Shown here one piece after another: positions 1 through 9,145 of a stretch of DNA of 45,854 nt (position 1 is its first letter; each line of letters starts with the position of its first letter). The stretch is from Deltaproteobacteria bacterium GWC2_42_11 (lineage in GTDB: Bacteria; Desulfobacterota; GWC2-55-46; UBA9637; GWC2-42-11), in the NCBI GenBank assembly GCA_001797495.1, contig MGPS01000006.1, forward strand, positions 6,057-51,910. Direction: 5' to 3'. The notes under the pieces were generated by a model. It did no database searches. It was given only the letters and a program-made list of their open reading frames with translations, and had not been told where the DNA came from. A program made the translations under genes and the position numbers.

Positions 1-2
1 TA

Positions 3-269
3 TTCAAAAAGATGGTGAACGACAGGTTTACAATAGACTTTATGCACAGGGGGCTTGAAAACTTTATCGGCGAGATAGACCGCTCATTTAACAGAATAAC
101 ATCGGGTATTATTATCTCATCGCTTATTTTAGGTTCGTCGCTTGTTATGACATTAGGGGCTGGTCCAACGATATTTGGTCTGCCATTTTTTGGCATATTA
201 GGTTTTGTTTTAGCCTCTGTACTTGGTTTGTGGCTGGGTATCGTGATATTGAAATCAGGTAAGTTTTAG
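3..269 (+). CDS. ubiB: ABC1 kinase family protein (UbiB-like), C-terminal end, truncated by window start
   Basis: Frame is open to the window edge; C-terminal motif NRITSGIIISSLILGSSLVMTL...GLPFFGILGFVLASVLGLWLGIVIL is typical of the UbiB/ABC1 C-terminal TM pair. Confidence 0.8.
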   Translation, partial: FKKMVNDRFTIDFMHRGLENFIGEIDRSFNRITSGIIISSLILGSSLVMTLGAGPTIFGLPFFGILGFVLASVLGLWLGIVILKSGKF

Positions 270-270
270 T

Positions 271-1179
271 ATGAAGATTATAAAAAGCGGAAGAAGGATA
301 AAGTCATCTGTCCTTACGTTGGGCAATTTTGACGGTGTTCACCTGGGGCATCAGCAGATACTTAAAAAGGTCAGAACGCGGGCAAATATGTGCGGATGCC
401 CTTCCATAGTTTATACATTTGAACCTCACCCTGTAAAGGTCGTTGCACCCGAGAGGAGCCTTCCACTTATAACTACATTTGACGACAAGATAGAACTGCT
501 GAGCTCGTTTGATATTGATTTTCTGGTGTGTGCTGATTTTACAAGGGAGTTTGCAAGCCAGCACCCGGGGGAGTTTGTGAAGAACGAATTGCTGCTGCGG
601 CTTGGCGTTAAAGAGGTATGGGTTGGACATGATTATTTGTTTGGCAGGGGTAAGGAAGGGACAGTCGATTATTTAAAGGAACTTGGTAAAGAATTTAACT
701 TTAAAGCAGGTGTTATCCCTGCGTTCAAAAAGGGAGGAGGTATTGTAAGCAGTTCAAGGATAAGGGGGCTGATTTTAAACGGTGATGTTAAAAAGGCATC
801 GGCTTTGCTCGGGTGGGTGTTTTCAATATCCGGGAAGGTCATAAAGGGGAGAAACCGCGGTAAAGAGATTGGCTTCCCAACAGCGAACATATATACGTTG
901 AATGAACTGATACCCGGAAGGGGTGTATATGCTGCCTATTGCAGAGTAAAAGGCAAAATACTTCCTGCTGTTGTCAGCATAGGCGCCAACCCTACATTCG
1001 GAGATATTGATTCTGTAAATATAGAGGCGCATGTAATTGATTTTAACGGCAATCTCTACGGGAAGAACCTGCGGATACATTTTGTGAAAAGGATAAGGGA
1101 CGAAATTAAATTTAAAAACCCTGATAAACTTGTATCGCAGATAAAAATGGATATTAAAAAGGCAAGAGGTCTTTTATGA
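271..1179 (+). CDS. ribF: Bifunctional riboflavin kinase/FAD synthetase
   Basis: LGNFDGVHLGHQ nucleotidyltransferase motif; GRNRGKEIGFPTANI riboflavin kinase motif. Confidence 0.95.
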   Translation: MKIIKSGRRIKSSVLTLGNFDGVHLGHQQILKKVRTRANMCGCPSIVYTFEPHPVKVVAPERSLPLITTFDDKIELLSSFDIDFLVCADFTREFASQHPGEFVKNELLLRLGVKEVWVGHDYLFGRGKEGTVDYLKELGKEFNFKAGVIPAFKKGGGIVSSSRIRGLILNGDVKKASALLGWVFSISGKVIKGRNRGKEIGFPTANIYTLNELIPGRGVYAAYCRVKGKILPAVVSIGANPTFGDIDSVNIEAHVIDFNGNLYGKNLRIHFVKRIRDEIKFKNPDKLVSQIKMDIKKARGLL

Positions 1180-2030
1180 ATATCAGCGGGACTACAAGGG
1201 TGCTTGGCATATTTGGCTGTCCTGTAAGCCATACGCTTTCGCCGCTTATGCACAATACAGCAATAGAGGCACTGGGACTGGATATGGTTTACATGCCGTT
1301 TGAGGTTAAGCCTGATAACCTTGCAGATGCTGTCAATGCAATAAGGGCATTAAATATTGTCGGCGTGAATATTACCATACCGCATAAAAAAAGTATTATC
1401 CCATTCCTTGATGAAATTTCCAACGATGCGAAACTTATAGGTGCTGTGAATACAATAGTCAACAGGAAGGGGAAACTTATAGGACACAATACAGACGGCG
1501 GCGGCTACATAAAATCTTTGGGGAGCGAACTCGGTTTTAATGTGAAGGGTAAAAATGTTTTGATACTCGGCGCCGGCGGTGCAGCAAGGGCAATTGCAGC
1601 CGGGATTGCAAAGGGGGGTGCATGCAGGATTGTCATTGCAAACAGAACAGTGGAAAGAGGTATGTCTCTTGCAGATGGATTCAGGTCGCTTTTCAGGGAT
1701 GTAGAAATTATTGCAACAGGCATTAAAGAGAAAAGTCTTATGAGGTATGTCCCTGATGCTGACCTCATCGTAAACACGACATCTGCGGGCATGAATGATA
1801 AGGGGGGGGTAAAGGTTCCTTTAAAAGCCGTTTCAACGAATGCAGTTGTATCAGATATAATCTACAAACCGCGTATTACAAAATTTCTCAGAAATGCCGA
1901 TAAACTCGGTATAAGGACGCACAGCGGTCTGGGGATGCTCGTTGAACAGGGAGCGCTCAGTTTTAAACTCTGGACAGGATATGACATGCCAAAGGATATA
2001 GTCTATAAAAAACTTGCCCGGAAAAGATAA
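1176..2030 (+). CDS. aroE: Shikimate dehydrogenase
   Basis: GCPVSHTLSPLMHN, NITIPHK, NTDGGGY, GAGGAARAI motifs. Confidence 0.95.
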   Translation: MNISGTTRVLGIFGCPVSHTLSPLMHNTAIEALGLDMVYMPFEVKPDNLADAVNAIRALNIVGVNITIPHKKSIIPFLDEISNDAKLIGAVNTIVNRKGKLIGHNTDGGGYIKSLGSELGFNVKGKNVLILGAGGAARAIAAGIAKGGACRIVIANRTVERGMSLADGFRSLFRDVEIIATGIKEKSLMRYVPDADLIVNTTSAGMNDKGGVKVPLKAVSTNAVVSDIIYKPRITKFLRNADKLGIRTHSGLGMLVEQGALSFKLWTGYDMPKDIVYKKLARKR

Positions 2031-2060
2031 TTGGTGTAAACTTGGGTTTATAAAACGCTC

Positions 2061-2077
2061 ATGAGCCTTTAGTTCAT
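2061..2077. other. Small hairpin ATGAGC-CTTTA-GTTCAT (one G:T pair)
   Basis: Inverted repeat read directly; similar to hairpin at 45792-45806. Confidence 0.55.
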
Positions 2078-2109
2078 AAATGAGATGGGCGGAAATCTTA
2101 TTAGCGTTT

Positions 2110-2176
2110 GCGGTTGCCTGCCCCGCTTGCAAACATTTTTCTCTCTTAACGGTTTGCCAGCGGGGTGGGCAACCGC
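2110..2176. repeat. Palindromic MITE-like element, copy A
   Basis: 25-nt arms GCGGTTGCCTGCCCCGCTTGCAAAC / GGTTTGCCAGCGGGGTGGGCAACCGC; shares TGCAAACATTTTTCTCTCTTAA and CGGTTTGCC with 29078-29179. Confidence 0.85.
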
Positions 2177-2192
2177 AGAAAGGTACTCTTAA

Positions 2193-2852
2193 GTGGAAAA
2201 AACATGGGTTGAAAAGACAGGTTATGGGTTACAGGTTATAGGTTATGTGTTATTAGTAATAGGTTGCGGATTTTTCCTATCATCTATCACCCATCACCCA
2301 TCGCCTGCTTTTGCAGACATATATTCATATACTGACGACAGGGGTGTAATACATTTTTCCAATGTCCCCACATCCAATAACAACTGGCGTGTCAAGATAA
2401 AAGAGGAGCATTTTGATTCAAGGAAACTTTCGCTTGGAGGGCACGACAAACTTATATATAAGGCTGCAGAAATCCACGGTATTGACCCCCTTCTGATCAA
2501 GGCTATAATAAGGGCAGAATCAGATTTTGACCCTTCTATAGTTTCTAATAAGGGTGCAGTGGGGCTTATGCAACTTATGCCAGGCACAGCAGGTGATATG
2601 GGTGTTGACAATGCATTTGACCCTGTACAGAATATAGACGGCGGTGTAAGGTATCTGAAAAAACTTATCGGGATGTATAAATCAAACCTGCTCCTTGTGC
2701 TTGCAGCGTATAATGCAGGCGAGGGGGCTGTCCGGAAATATAAAGGTATTCCGCCGTACAGGGAAACACAGGACTATGTCAGAAAGGTTTTACAGCATTT
2801 TAAGGCATACAAGAATGCAGAAAATACATCGCTTAAAGTGGCAAACAGATAA
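2193..2852 (+). CDS. Lytic transglycosylase (SLT domain) with N-terminal DUF4124-like region and signal peptide
   Basis: AFADIYSYTDDRGVIHFSNVP (DUF4124-like); IKAIIRAESDFDPSIVSNKGAVGLMQLMPGTA...LAAYNAGEGAV SLT motifs. Confidence 0.9.
   Translation: MEKTWVEKTGYGLQVIGYVLLVIGCGFFLSSITHHPSPAFADIYSYTDDRGVIHFSNVPTSNNNWRVKIKEEHFDSRKLSLGGHDKLIYKAAEIHGIDPLLIKAIIRAESDFDPSIVSNKGAVGLMQLMPGTAGDMGVDNAFDPVQNIDGGVRYLKKLIGMYKSNLLLVLAAYNAGEGAVRKYKGIPPYRETQDYVRKVLQHFKAYKNAENTSLKVANR
2220..2303. repeat. Heptad array, 12 in-phase 7-mers, inside lytic transglycosylase signal peptide
   Basis: GGTTATG GGTTACA GGTTATA GGTTATG TGTTATT AGTAATA GGTTGCG GATTTTT CCTATCA TCTATCA CCCATCA CCCATCG. Confidence 0.9.
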
Positions 2853-2873
2853 CTACGGTTACCCTCTACAGAG

Positions 2874-3431
2874 ATGTCAAAAGACATATGGAACATACCA
2901 AACATCCTTTCCCTTTCAAGGATTGCAGCAGCGCCATTACTTATAATCCTGCTCATAAACCCCGGTAAATACTCAAGCATACTTGCTGCTGTTATATTCA
3001 GCATTGCGGCGCTTACAGACTGGCTTGACGGTTATCTGGCAAGACGGATGAATATTTCAACTGTGCTGGGTAAATTTCTGGACCCCCTTGCGGATAAAGT
3101 GCTTATAATAACATCTCTCATAATGCTGATATCTGCAGGAAGGGCGCCTGCGTGGATGGTAAGTCTTATTGTGGGGAGGGAGATTGCTGTTACAGGGCTT
3201 CGGGCAATCGTGGCAAAAGAAGGTATTACTATCGCAGCGAGCAGTCTTGGGAAGCACAAGACAACATTCCAGATAGCAGCGGTAATTGCACTCATTATAC
3301 ACTACCCTTTTTTTAATATTGATTTTCACGCAGTAGGCTTAATACTGATATGGATTGCACTTGTCTTTACATTATGGTCGGGGGTTGACTATTTTGTGAG
3401 GTTCTTGAAGACAATAGAAACTGCCAAATGA
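2874..3431 (+). CDS. pgsA: CDP-diacylglycerol--glycerol-3-phosphate 3-phosphatidyltransferase
   Basis: WNIPNILSLSRI; ALTDWLDGYLARR...LGKFLDPLADK CDP-alcohol phosphatidyltransferase motif. Confidence 0.95.
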   Translation: MSKDIWNIPNILSLSRIAAAPLLIILLINPGKYSSILAAVIFSIAALTDWLDGYLARRMNISTVLGKFLDPLADKVLIITSLIMLISAGRAPAWMVSLIVGREIAVTGLRAIVAKEGITIAASSLGKHKTTFQIAAVIALIIHYPFFNIDFHAVGLILIWIALVFTLWSGVDYFVRFLKTIETAK

Positions 3432-3440
3432 CAACACCTT

Positions 3441-3468
3441 CAAAACTCTAAACTCATAACTCAAAACT
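3441..3468. repeat. Heptad array (4 units)
   Basis: CAAAACT CTAAACT CATAACT CAAAACT between convergent genes. Confidence 0.8.
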
Positions 3469-3473
3469 GATTT

Positions 3474-3986
3474 TCAGTGGCGCCCCTTTTGCGTTACCAT
3501 CTTTCTTGCTGTTGTGGCAAGAACGTTTGATACATTTTTGCTTTTGGACAGTTTCTGGAGGTCCTTTTCTACGAGATGACCAAGAAGTTTAAGTGCAATG
3601 CCAAGAGGTGTTTTCGGGTTTTCAACCAGTCCGAGTTTGATACTGTAATTCCTTGTCCACTCCTTGTTGTTCGCAATTATGCGGAGTATCTCGTCAGAGA
3701 TATTTCTTGAATTAATAACCTTAAGTATTTCATCCTCTCCGATCCTTGGGTTTTTTATAACAGCAATTGCAACGAGTTTGTTTGAGTCTTTTATCAGGAC
3801 TTCCCTTGCCTGTTTATTCCCGAGGGTCGCAAGTTTTATCTTTTCTGCAACAGACATTTCCTGTACCCTGCTGTACAGACCTGATGTCTCGGGTTTCTGT
3901 GCACCTTCCCCCTTTTCTTCCACGAGGTCTTTATCAAACCCCGCTATCTCTTCTGGATTTACAGTTGTTATATCCTCATCAGGCAT
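3474..3986 (-). CDS. Conserved hypothetical protein, helical HEAT/LRV-like
   Basis: Start placed at MPDEDITTVNPEE (ORF upstream part is repeat-derived); helical repeats such as AIAVIKNPRIGEDEILKVINSRNISDEILRIIANN. Confidence 0.65.
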   Translation of the reverse strand: MPDEDITTVNPEEIAGFDKDLVEEKGEGAQKPETSGLYSRVQEMSVAEKIKLATLGNKQAREVLIKDSNKLVAIAVIKNPRIGEDEILKVINSRNISDEILRIIANNKEWTRNYSIKLGLVENPKTPLGIALKLLGHLVEKDLQKLSKSKNVSNVLATTARKMVTQKGRH

Positions 3987-4034
3987 AATAAACCTCCGAT
4001 ATGGGTTACCCAAAAAAATGCAGTTGCATTTTTT

Positions 4035-4076
4035 GGCAGTTGACAATTGGCAACTGCAAACTGCCAATTACAAACT
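4035..4076. repeat. Heptad array (6 units) with in-phase sense switch
   Basis: GGCAGTT GACAATT GGCAACT GCAAACT GCCAATT ACAAACT. Confidence 0.85.
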
Positions 4077-4092
4077 TTAACAATCAGGTTTT

Positions 4093-6186
4093 TTATTTTT
4101 TCTCATGTGCATCCCGTGCTGCCTTCGCTGCATTTATTATCTTCTGTGCCAGATGTGTCGGCACCTCCTCGTAGTGTGAAAAGTCCATTGTGAACATCCC
4201 TCTGTCCCCTGTCATGCTTTTTAAATCAGAGGCATAACTAAGCATCTCTGACATGGGCGCTGCTGCCTTTATTGCATGGCTGTTTGCCTTTGGTTCAACG
4301 CCGTGGATCTTGCCACGCCTGGAGTTCAGGTCACCGATAGCATCTCCAAGGTTTTCATCAGGCACAGTTATCTCCATAGACATGATAGGCTCTAACAATA
4401 CAGGATGCCCCATTTCCATACCTTTTTTAAAAGCCATTGACCCTGCTATCTTGAAAGCCATTTCAGATGAATCAACAGAGTGGTATGAACCATCGTACAG
4501 AGATGCCCTGACATCAACAACAGGATAGCCTGCGACGACGCCTGCGTGCATTGCTTCTACAATACCCTTTTCTACGGCAGGTATGTACTGCCGCGGTATA
4601 ACCCCCCCTACAATATTGTCTGCAAACTCAAACCCTTTGCCGCGTGGAAGCGGTGACAGTTCAATCCATGCATCGCCGTATTGTCCCCTGCCGCCCGACT
4701 GCTTCTTATATCTGCCCTGAACCTTTACAGAAGAGCGGACGGTTTCTTTGTATGGCACCTTCGGGGTCTGCAGGACCACATCAACACCGTATTTCCTTCT
4801 CAGTCTTTCTACAGCAATTTCGAGATGTGTCTGCCCCACGCCAGAGAGGATAAACTCTTTTGTTTCATCGCCCCTTGTGAACTTTAACGTTGTATCCTCG
4901 TCCATAAGTCTTATTATAGCAGGGTGAAGTTTGTCTTCGTCGGATTTTGTTTTAGGCGCTATTGCGTATGAAAGAACTGCATTAACAGCAGGTATGCCGG
5001 GGAATACCACAGGATGCCCCTCATCGCACAGGGTGTCGCCGGTGGATGTTTCTTTAAATTTACTTACAGCCACAATATCACCTGCACCGGCTATACTTAC
5101 CTCTTTAAGTTTTTTACCCATAACCAGATACAGGTGGCTTATCTTTTCCTTTGTATTTTTAGTGGAATTAAGAATGCTAGAGTCAGATTTAATCTTGCCT
5201 GAATATATGCGGAAGATGCTGAGTTTCCCTGTAAATGGGTCAATGGTTGTTTTGAATACAAACGCTGAGAACGGTTCTTCAAAGGAAGGATGTCTTTCGA
5301 CCTCCTCACCTGTTACAGGATTTTTACCCTTTATTACACCGCGCACAACACCCTTTTCCAGCGGTGAGGGGAGGCAGAGGTCTATCATGTCCATGAGAGG
5401 CTGTACGCCGATGTTTTTAAATGCAGAGCCGCAGAGTACAGGCACAAATCTTCTGGAGAGGGCGCCCTCCTTCAGACCCGTTTTAATTTCATCTATTGTA
5501 AGTTCTTCTCCGTTTAAATACTTTTCTGTAAAAGCGTCATCTGTTTCAGCGATTGCCTCAATCATATGCTCACGCATGCTTTTTGCCTCTGCCATGAGTT
5601 CGCCTGGTATCTCTTTTATTTCATAATTTCCTGACAAATCATTTTTATATACCAGCGCCTTCATCTGAAGGAGGTCTATAACCCCTTTAAAATCCTCGCT
5701 GCTCCCTATGGGTAGCTGCACAGGCACGCCTTTTACATTAAGCACCTTTTCCATATCATCAACAGCCCTTATGAAGTTTGCAAATTCCTTATCCATCTTG
5801 TTTACAAATGCAATCCTTGAGACAGCGTATTCGTTTGCAAACCTCCAGACCTCCTCTGTCTGCACCTTTACACCCGAGATTGCAGAGAGTATGACAACAG
5901 CGCCGCCTACTACTGTAAGGCAGTTTTCTGTTTCGGGTATAAAATTAGAATAACCGGGTGTATCAATAATATTCACAGAATATTTGTCCCATTCATAGTG
6001 ATGGACTTTTGCAGACAGGGTTATCTTTCTTTTAATCTCCTCAGGCTCAAAATCAAGCATTGATGAACCGTCATCTACTCTGCCTAATTTATCAGTTGCC
6101 TTTGCATTGAAGAGTACTGCCTCTGCAAGGGTTGTCTTGCCTGCACCGCTGTGTGCGATGATTGCAACATTTCTTTTTTTATCCAT
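4093..6186 (-). CDS. Elongation factor G-like protein (EF-G type II-like GTPase)
   Basis: Start at MDKKRNVAIIAHSGAGKTTLAEAVLF; DTPGYSNF G3, NKMD G4 motifs; EF-G domains IV/V (GGRGQYGDAWIELSPL, EPIMSMEITVPDENLGDAIGDLNSRRG). Confidence 0.9.
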   Translation of the reverse strand: MDKKRNVAIIAHSGAGKTTLAEAVLFNAKATDKLGRVDDGSSMLDFEPEEIKRKITLSAKVHHYEWDKYSVNIIDTPGYSNFIPETENCLTVVGGAVVILSAISGVKVQTEEVWRFANEYAVSRIAFVNKMDKEFANFIRAVDDMEKVLNVKGVPVQLPIGSSEDFKGVIDLLQMKALVYKNDLSGNYEIKEIPGELMAEAKSMREHMIEAIAETDDAFTEKYLNGEELTIDEIKTGLKEGALSRRFVPVLCGSAFKNIGVQPLMDMIDLCLPSPLEKGVVRGVIKGKNPVTGEEVERHPSFEEPFSAFVFKTTIDPFTGKLSIFRIYSGKIKSDSSILNSTKNTKEKISHLYLVMGKKLKEVSIAGAGDIVAVSKFKETSTGDTLCDEGHPVVFPGIPAVNAVLSYAIAPKTKSDEDKLHPAIIRLMDEDTTLKFTRGDETKEFILSGVGQTHLEIAVERLRRKYGVDVVLQTPKVPYKETVRSSVKVQGRYKKQSGGRGQYGDAWIELSPLPRGKGFEFADNIVGGVIPRQYIPAVEKGIVEAMHAGVVAGYPVVDVRASLYDGSYHSVDSSEMAFKIAGSMAFKKGMEMGHPVLLEPIMSMEITVPDENLGDAIGDLNSRRGKIHGVEPKANSHAIKAAAPMSEMLSYASDLKSMTGDRGMFTMDFSHYEEVPTHLAQKIINAAKAARDAHEKK

Positions 6187-6216
6187 CAGGACTTCCATAC
6201 ACACCTCCTGTGTAGT

Positions 6217-6702
6217 TTATAGTTCAGATTCCTCCCTTTTCTTCCTGCCTAAAATATTCGGTATTATTCGTCTGAACAATATGCCGATGTATTTGTTTAT
6301 AGGGTTTGACCTTGCCATGAACGGGATTATAGGTTTTGCCCTTATACCCATCTTTTCAAGTTCTTTTTTGATCCCCTCGTTTTTTTTGTCTATCCTTAAC
6401 CCTTTCCTGAATGTGTTTATGGCGCTCTGTTTCTTCCCTGCCTTTACAAATGCCTTTCCAAGGTTAAGGTAATATTCGCTCCTGAAAAACTCTGTCCTTA
6501 TGGCACGGGTGCAGAGTTCAAGACCTGTTTCAATATCTTCCGTGTAAAGTGCGATACAGAGTCCGTAATATGAAATATATCTTGCAGTATTGCTGTTGGA
6601 TTCATAAGCCTTTCTGAAAGCCTCAAACGCATCAGGAATGTTATCTTTTGCAAGAAAAGAGAGTCCGTTCTTAAAGTGTTCCTCGGCAGTGTCCATTCCC
6701 AT
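6217..6702 (-). CDS. TPR repeat protein
   Basis: TPR-like repeats (AEEHFKNGLSFLAKDNIPDAFEAFRKAYES; SEYYLNLGKAFVKAGKKQSAINTFRKGLRID). Confidence 0.75.
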   Translation of the reverse strand: MGMDTAEEHFKNGLSFLAKDNIPDAFEAFRKAYESNSNTARYISYYGLCIALYTEDIETGLELCTRAIRTEFFRSEYYLNLGKAFVKAGKKQSAINTFRKGLRIDKKNEGIKKELEKMGIRAKPIIPFMARSNPINKYIGILFRRIIPNILGRKKREESEL

Positions 6703-6706
6703 CTGT

Positions 6707-7471
6707 TCACAGATTCCTTTCGTAAATAAGTAAGAGCCCTTTTAGTGTGAGAGATTCATCCACCTCATCTATGCTGCTGCTTTCAGGCGCTATAATATTC
6801 GCAAAGCCGCCTGTCCCGACAACATAAGGGTTTGTCCCGACCTCGTGCTTCATCTTATGGACTACTCCATCTACCAGTCCGACATAACCATAGAAGATGC
6901 CTGACTGCATGCTGTCAATAGTATTTTTCCCGACCAGTTTTTTTGGTTTTGTTATCTCAACCCTGGGGAGTTTTGCAGTTCTCTGGAAGAGTGCATCGCA
7001 GGATATCCCTATCCCGGGCGCTATCGCACCACCCATATATTCTCCTTTTGGTGATATGTAGTCAAAAGTTGTCGCTGTTCCGAAGTCAACTACAATGATT
7101 GCTTTTTTATAAGTCTCATACGCTGCTACTGCATTGACAATCCTGTCTGCACCAACTTCTTTAGGATTGTCCGTCATAACAGGCATTCCTGTTTTTATGC
7201 CTGGGCCCACAATAACAGGTTTATGTCCGAAATATCTTTCTGACATTTCAACGAATGTATCAATGAGCGGTGGGACAACACAGGAGATTATAATGCCTTT
7301 TATATCAGGTGGTCTGATACCAGCAAAATTAAAAAGGTCAGTCATCACAATGCCGTATTCATCTGCGGTCCGTCCTTTCTTTGTGCTGATGCACCAGTGC
7401 CTGATCAAGTCTCTCCTGTCATAAACACCGACCACAATGCTTGTGTTGCCTATATCAATAACAAGGACCAT
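6707..7471 (-). CDS. coaX: Type III pantothenate kinase
   Basis: [58 protein letters not shown]. Confidence 0.95.
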   Translation of the reverse strand: MVLVIDIGNTSIVVGVYDRRDLIRHWCISTKKGRTADEYGIVMTDLFNFAGIRPPDIKGIIISCVVPPLIDTFVEMSERYFGHKPVIVGPGIKTGMPVMTDNPKEVGADRIVNAVAAYETYKKAIIVVDFGTATTFDYISPKGEYMGGAIAPGIGISCDALFQRTAKLPRVEITKPKKLVGKNTIDSMQSGIFYGYVGLVDGVVHKMKHEVGTNPYVVGTGGFANIIAPESSSIDEVDESLTLKGLLLIYERNL

Positions 7472-7509
7472 TTTTTATGGAAATAATATCACTCTCTAAT
7501 ATTTATTCA

Positions 7510-7537
7510 AGTCCTAAATTAACAGTCCTAAATTAAC
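7510..7537. repeat. Perfect 14-bp tandem duplication (2 x 7 nt)
   Basis: AGTCCTAAATTAAC AGTCCTAAATTAAC. Confidence 0.8.
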
Positions 7538-7581
7538 AGAACCTCCGATAATTTTTACATTCAAAAAAGTTTAAAAATTTC

Positions 7582-7611
7582 TTGACAAATAATTGTAAAG
7601 GGGAATATAGT
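7582..7611 (+). promoter_or_regulatory. Sigma70-like promoter upstream of mraZ
   Basis: TTGACA (7582-7587), 18 bp, TATAGT (7606-7611). Confidence 0.6.
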
Positions 7612-7620
7612 TTAGGCACA

Positions 7621-7650
7621 GTGGTATAAAGTGGTATAAGGTGGTATAAA
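7621..7650 (+). promoter_or_regulatory. Putative MraZ operator: three direct repeats GTGGTATAA(A/G) at 10-bp spacing
   Basis: GTGGTATAAA GTGGTATAAG GTGGTATAAA directly upstream of mraZ; resembles described MraZ-binding repeats (GTGGG-type units with 5-nt spacers). Confidence 0.75.
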
Positions 7651-7681
7651 TGTTAGATAGGGTGGGATGGAGGTGCTAAAA

Positions 7682-8122
7682 ATGTTTAAGGGCAGGTTTG
7701 AGCATACCATTGATAAGAAGGGAAGAATAAGTGTGCCTTCAAGGTTCAGAGAGATATTGAAGGATAAATACGACGATAGGCTTATTATTACTAACTTTGA
7801 TGGCTGTCTTGTAGCATATCCGTTCCTTGAATGGGAAATATTTGAGCAGAAGGCAGCGAACCTGTCCATGCTGAAAAAAGAGGCTACCCAGTTTTTGAGA
7901 TTTTTTTATTCAGGCGCTGCTGAATGTGCAATAGATAAACTCGGGAGGATAGTCATTCCACAGGTATTAAGGGATTATGCAAAACTGGATAAGGATGTTG
8001 TAATGGTCGGTGCGTTGAAAAGGATTGAGATATGGAGCAAGTCCAGATGGGATGCAGTCATAGCAAGATCGCAGGAGAATTTTGATGAGATAAGCAGTGT
8101 GCTGGCAAGCATGGGTCTTTAG
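7682..8122 (+). CDS. mraZ: Transcriptional regulator MraZ
   Basis: MFKGRFEHTIDKKGRISVPSRFRE and second SpoVT/AbrB half CAIDKLGRIVIPQVLRDYA; GGAGGTG RBS upstream. Confidence 0.95.
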   Translation: MFKGRFEHTIDKKGRISVPSRFREILKDKYDDRLIITNFDGCLVAYPFLEWEIFEQKAANLSMLKKEATQFLRFFYSGAAECAIDKLGRIVIPQVLRDYAKLDKDVVMVGALKRIEIWSKSRWDAVIARSQENFDEISSVLASMGL

Positions 8123-9058
8123 ATGGGTTTCAAACACACTCCTGTAATGCCAGATGAAGTCGTTTATTTTCTGAAGTGTGAGTCAGGAGGTTTATACATT
8201 GATGGGACACTGGGAGGCGGCGGGCATACAGCAAGGATACTGGAAGCAGCAGAACCTGATGGCAGGGTTATAGGTATTGACCATGATGAGGATGCAATAA
8301 ATGAGGCAAGAGAGAATTTAAAAAACTATATCTCACGGGTAACAACAGTAAAAGGAAATTTTGCAGACATAAAGGGCATACTCGGAGAAATGGGCATAAC
8401 AGGTGTCAACGGGATAGTCCTTGACCTTGGCGTATCTTCTTATCATCTTGAAAAACCTGAAAGGGGTTTCAGTTTCAGGTTTGAGGGGCCTCTTGATATG
8501 AGGATGGACAGGAGTAAAGACAGGACAGCAAGGGAAATAGTAAATAAACTCCGTGAGAAGGAACTTGCGGATATTTTCAGACAGTATGGGGAAGAGAGAT
8601 GGGCGAATAAGATAGCGAAGGCGATTGTGAAAAGGAGGAAGGTTGGTCAGATTACTACTACAACAGAACTTGCTGACATTGTATGTTCTTCAATTCCTGC
8701 AAGATACCATCCAAGGGATATACATCCTGCCACACGGACATTTCAGGCACTCCGTATAGTTGTAAATGATGAACTCAGAAATCTTGAGAGGGCAATAGAC
8801 GATGGTGTCCATCTGATTAAAAGCGGGGGGAGGTTTGTTGTCATTTCATTCCATTCACTTGAAGATAGGGTGGTAAAAGAGAGGTTCAGGGCACTGGAAA
8901 GGGGCTGCATCTGTCCGCTCGATTTCCCTGAATGCAGGTGTGGTAAAAAACCTGTTTTAAGGATTATTACAAAAAAGCCTGTTATACCTTCACCCTCGGA
9001 GATCATGAGTAACCCGAGGGCAAGGAGCGCAAAGATGAGGGCTGCTGAGAGGATATAG
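8123..9058 (+). CDS. rsmH: 16S rRNA (cytosine(1402)-N(4))-methyltransferase
   Basis: HTPVMPDEVVYFL, DGTLGGGGHT, GFSFRFEGPLDMRMD, SFHSLEDRVVK. Confidence 0.96.
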   Translation: MGFKHTPVMPDEVVYFLKCESGGLYIDGTLGGGGHTARILEAAEPDGRVIGIDHDEDAINEARENLKNYISRVTTVKGNFADIKGILGEMGITGVNGIVLDLGVSSYHLEKPERGFSFRFEGPLDMRMDRSKDRTAREIVNKLREKELADIFRQYGEERWANKIAKAIVKRRKVGQITTTTELADIVCSSIPARYHPRDIHPATRTFQALRIVVNDELRNLERAIDDGVHLIKSGGRFVVISFHSLEDRVVKERFRALERGCICPLDFPECRCGKKPVLRIITKKPVIPSPSEIMSNPRARSAKMRAAERI

Positions 9059-9063
9059 CAGGT

Positions 9064-9135
9064 GAGTTAATGGGTTGAAGAGTTAAAGAGTTAAGGAATT
9101 AAACCCTCAACTCCTAAACCCCTGAACTCTACAAC
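9064..9135. repeat. Octad array (9 in-phase 8-mers) with sense switch
   Basis: GAGTTAAT GGGTTGAA GAGTTAAA GAGTTAAG GAATTAAA CCCTCAAC TCCTAAAC CCCTGAAC TCTACAAC. Confidence 0.85.
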
Positions 9136-9145
9136 TGGAGTTGAC

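Noticed and set aside
4931-5626. 231-aa plus-strand ORF opposite the EF-G-like gene
   Set aside because: Antisense shadow of a conserved gene with no domain signal.
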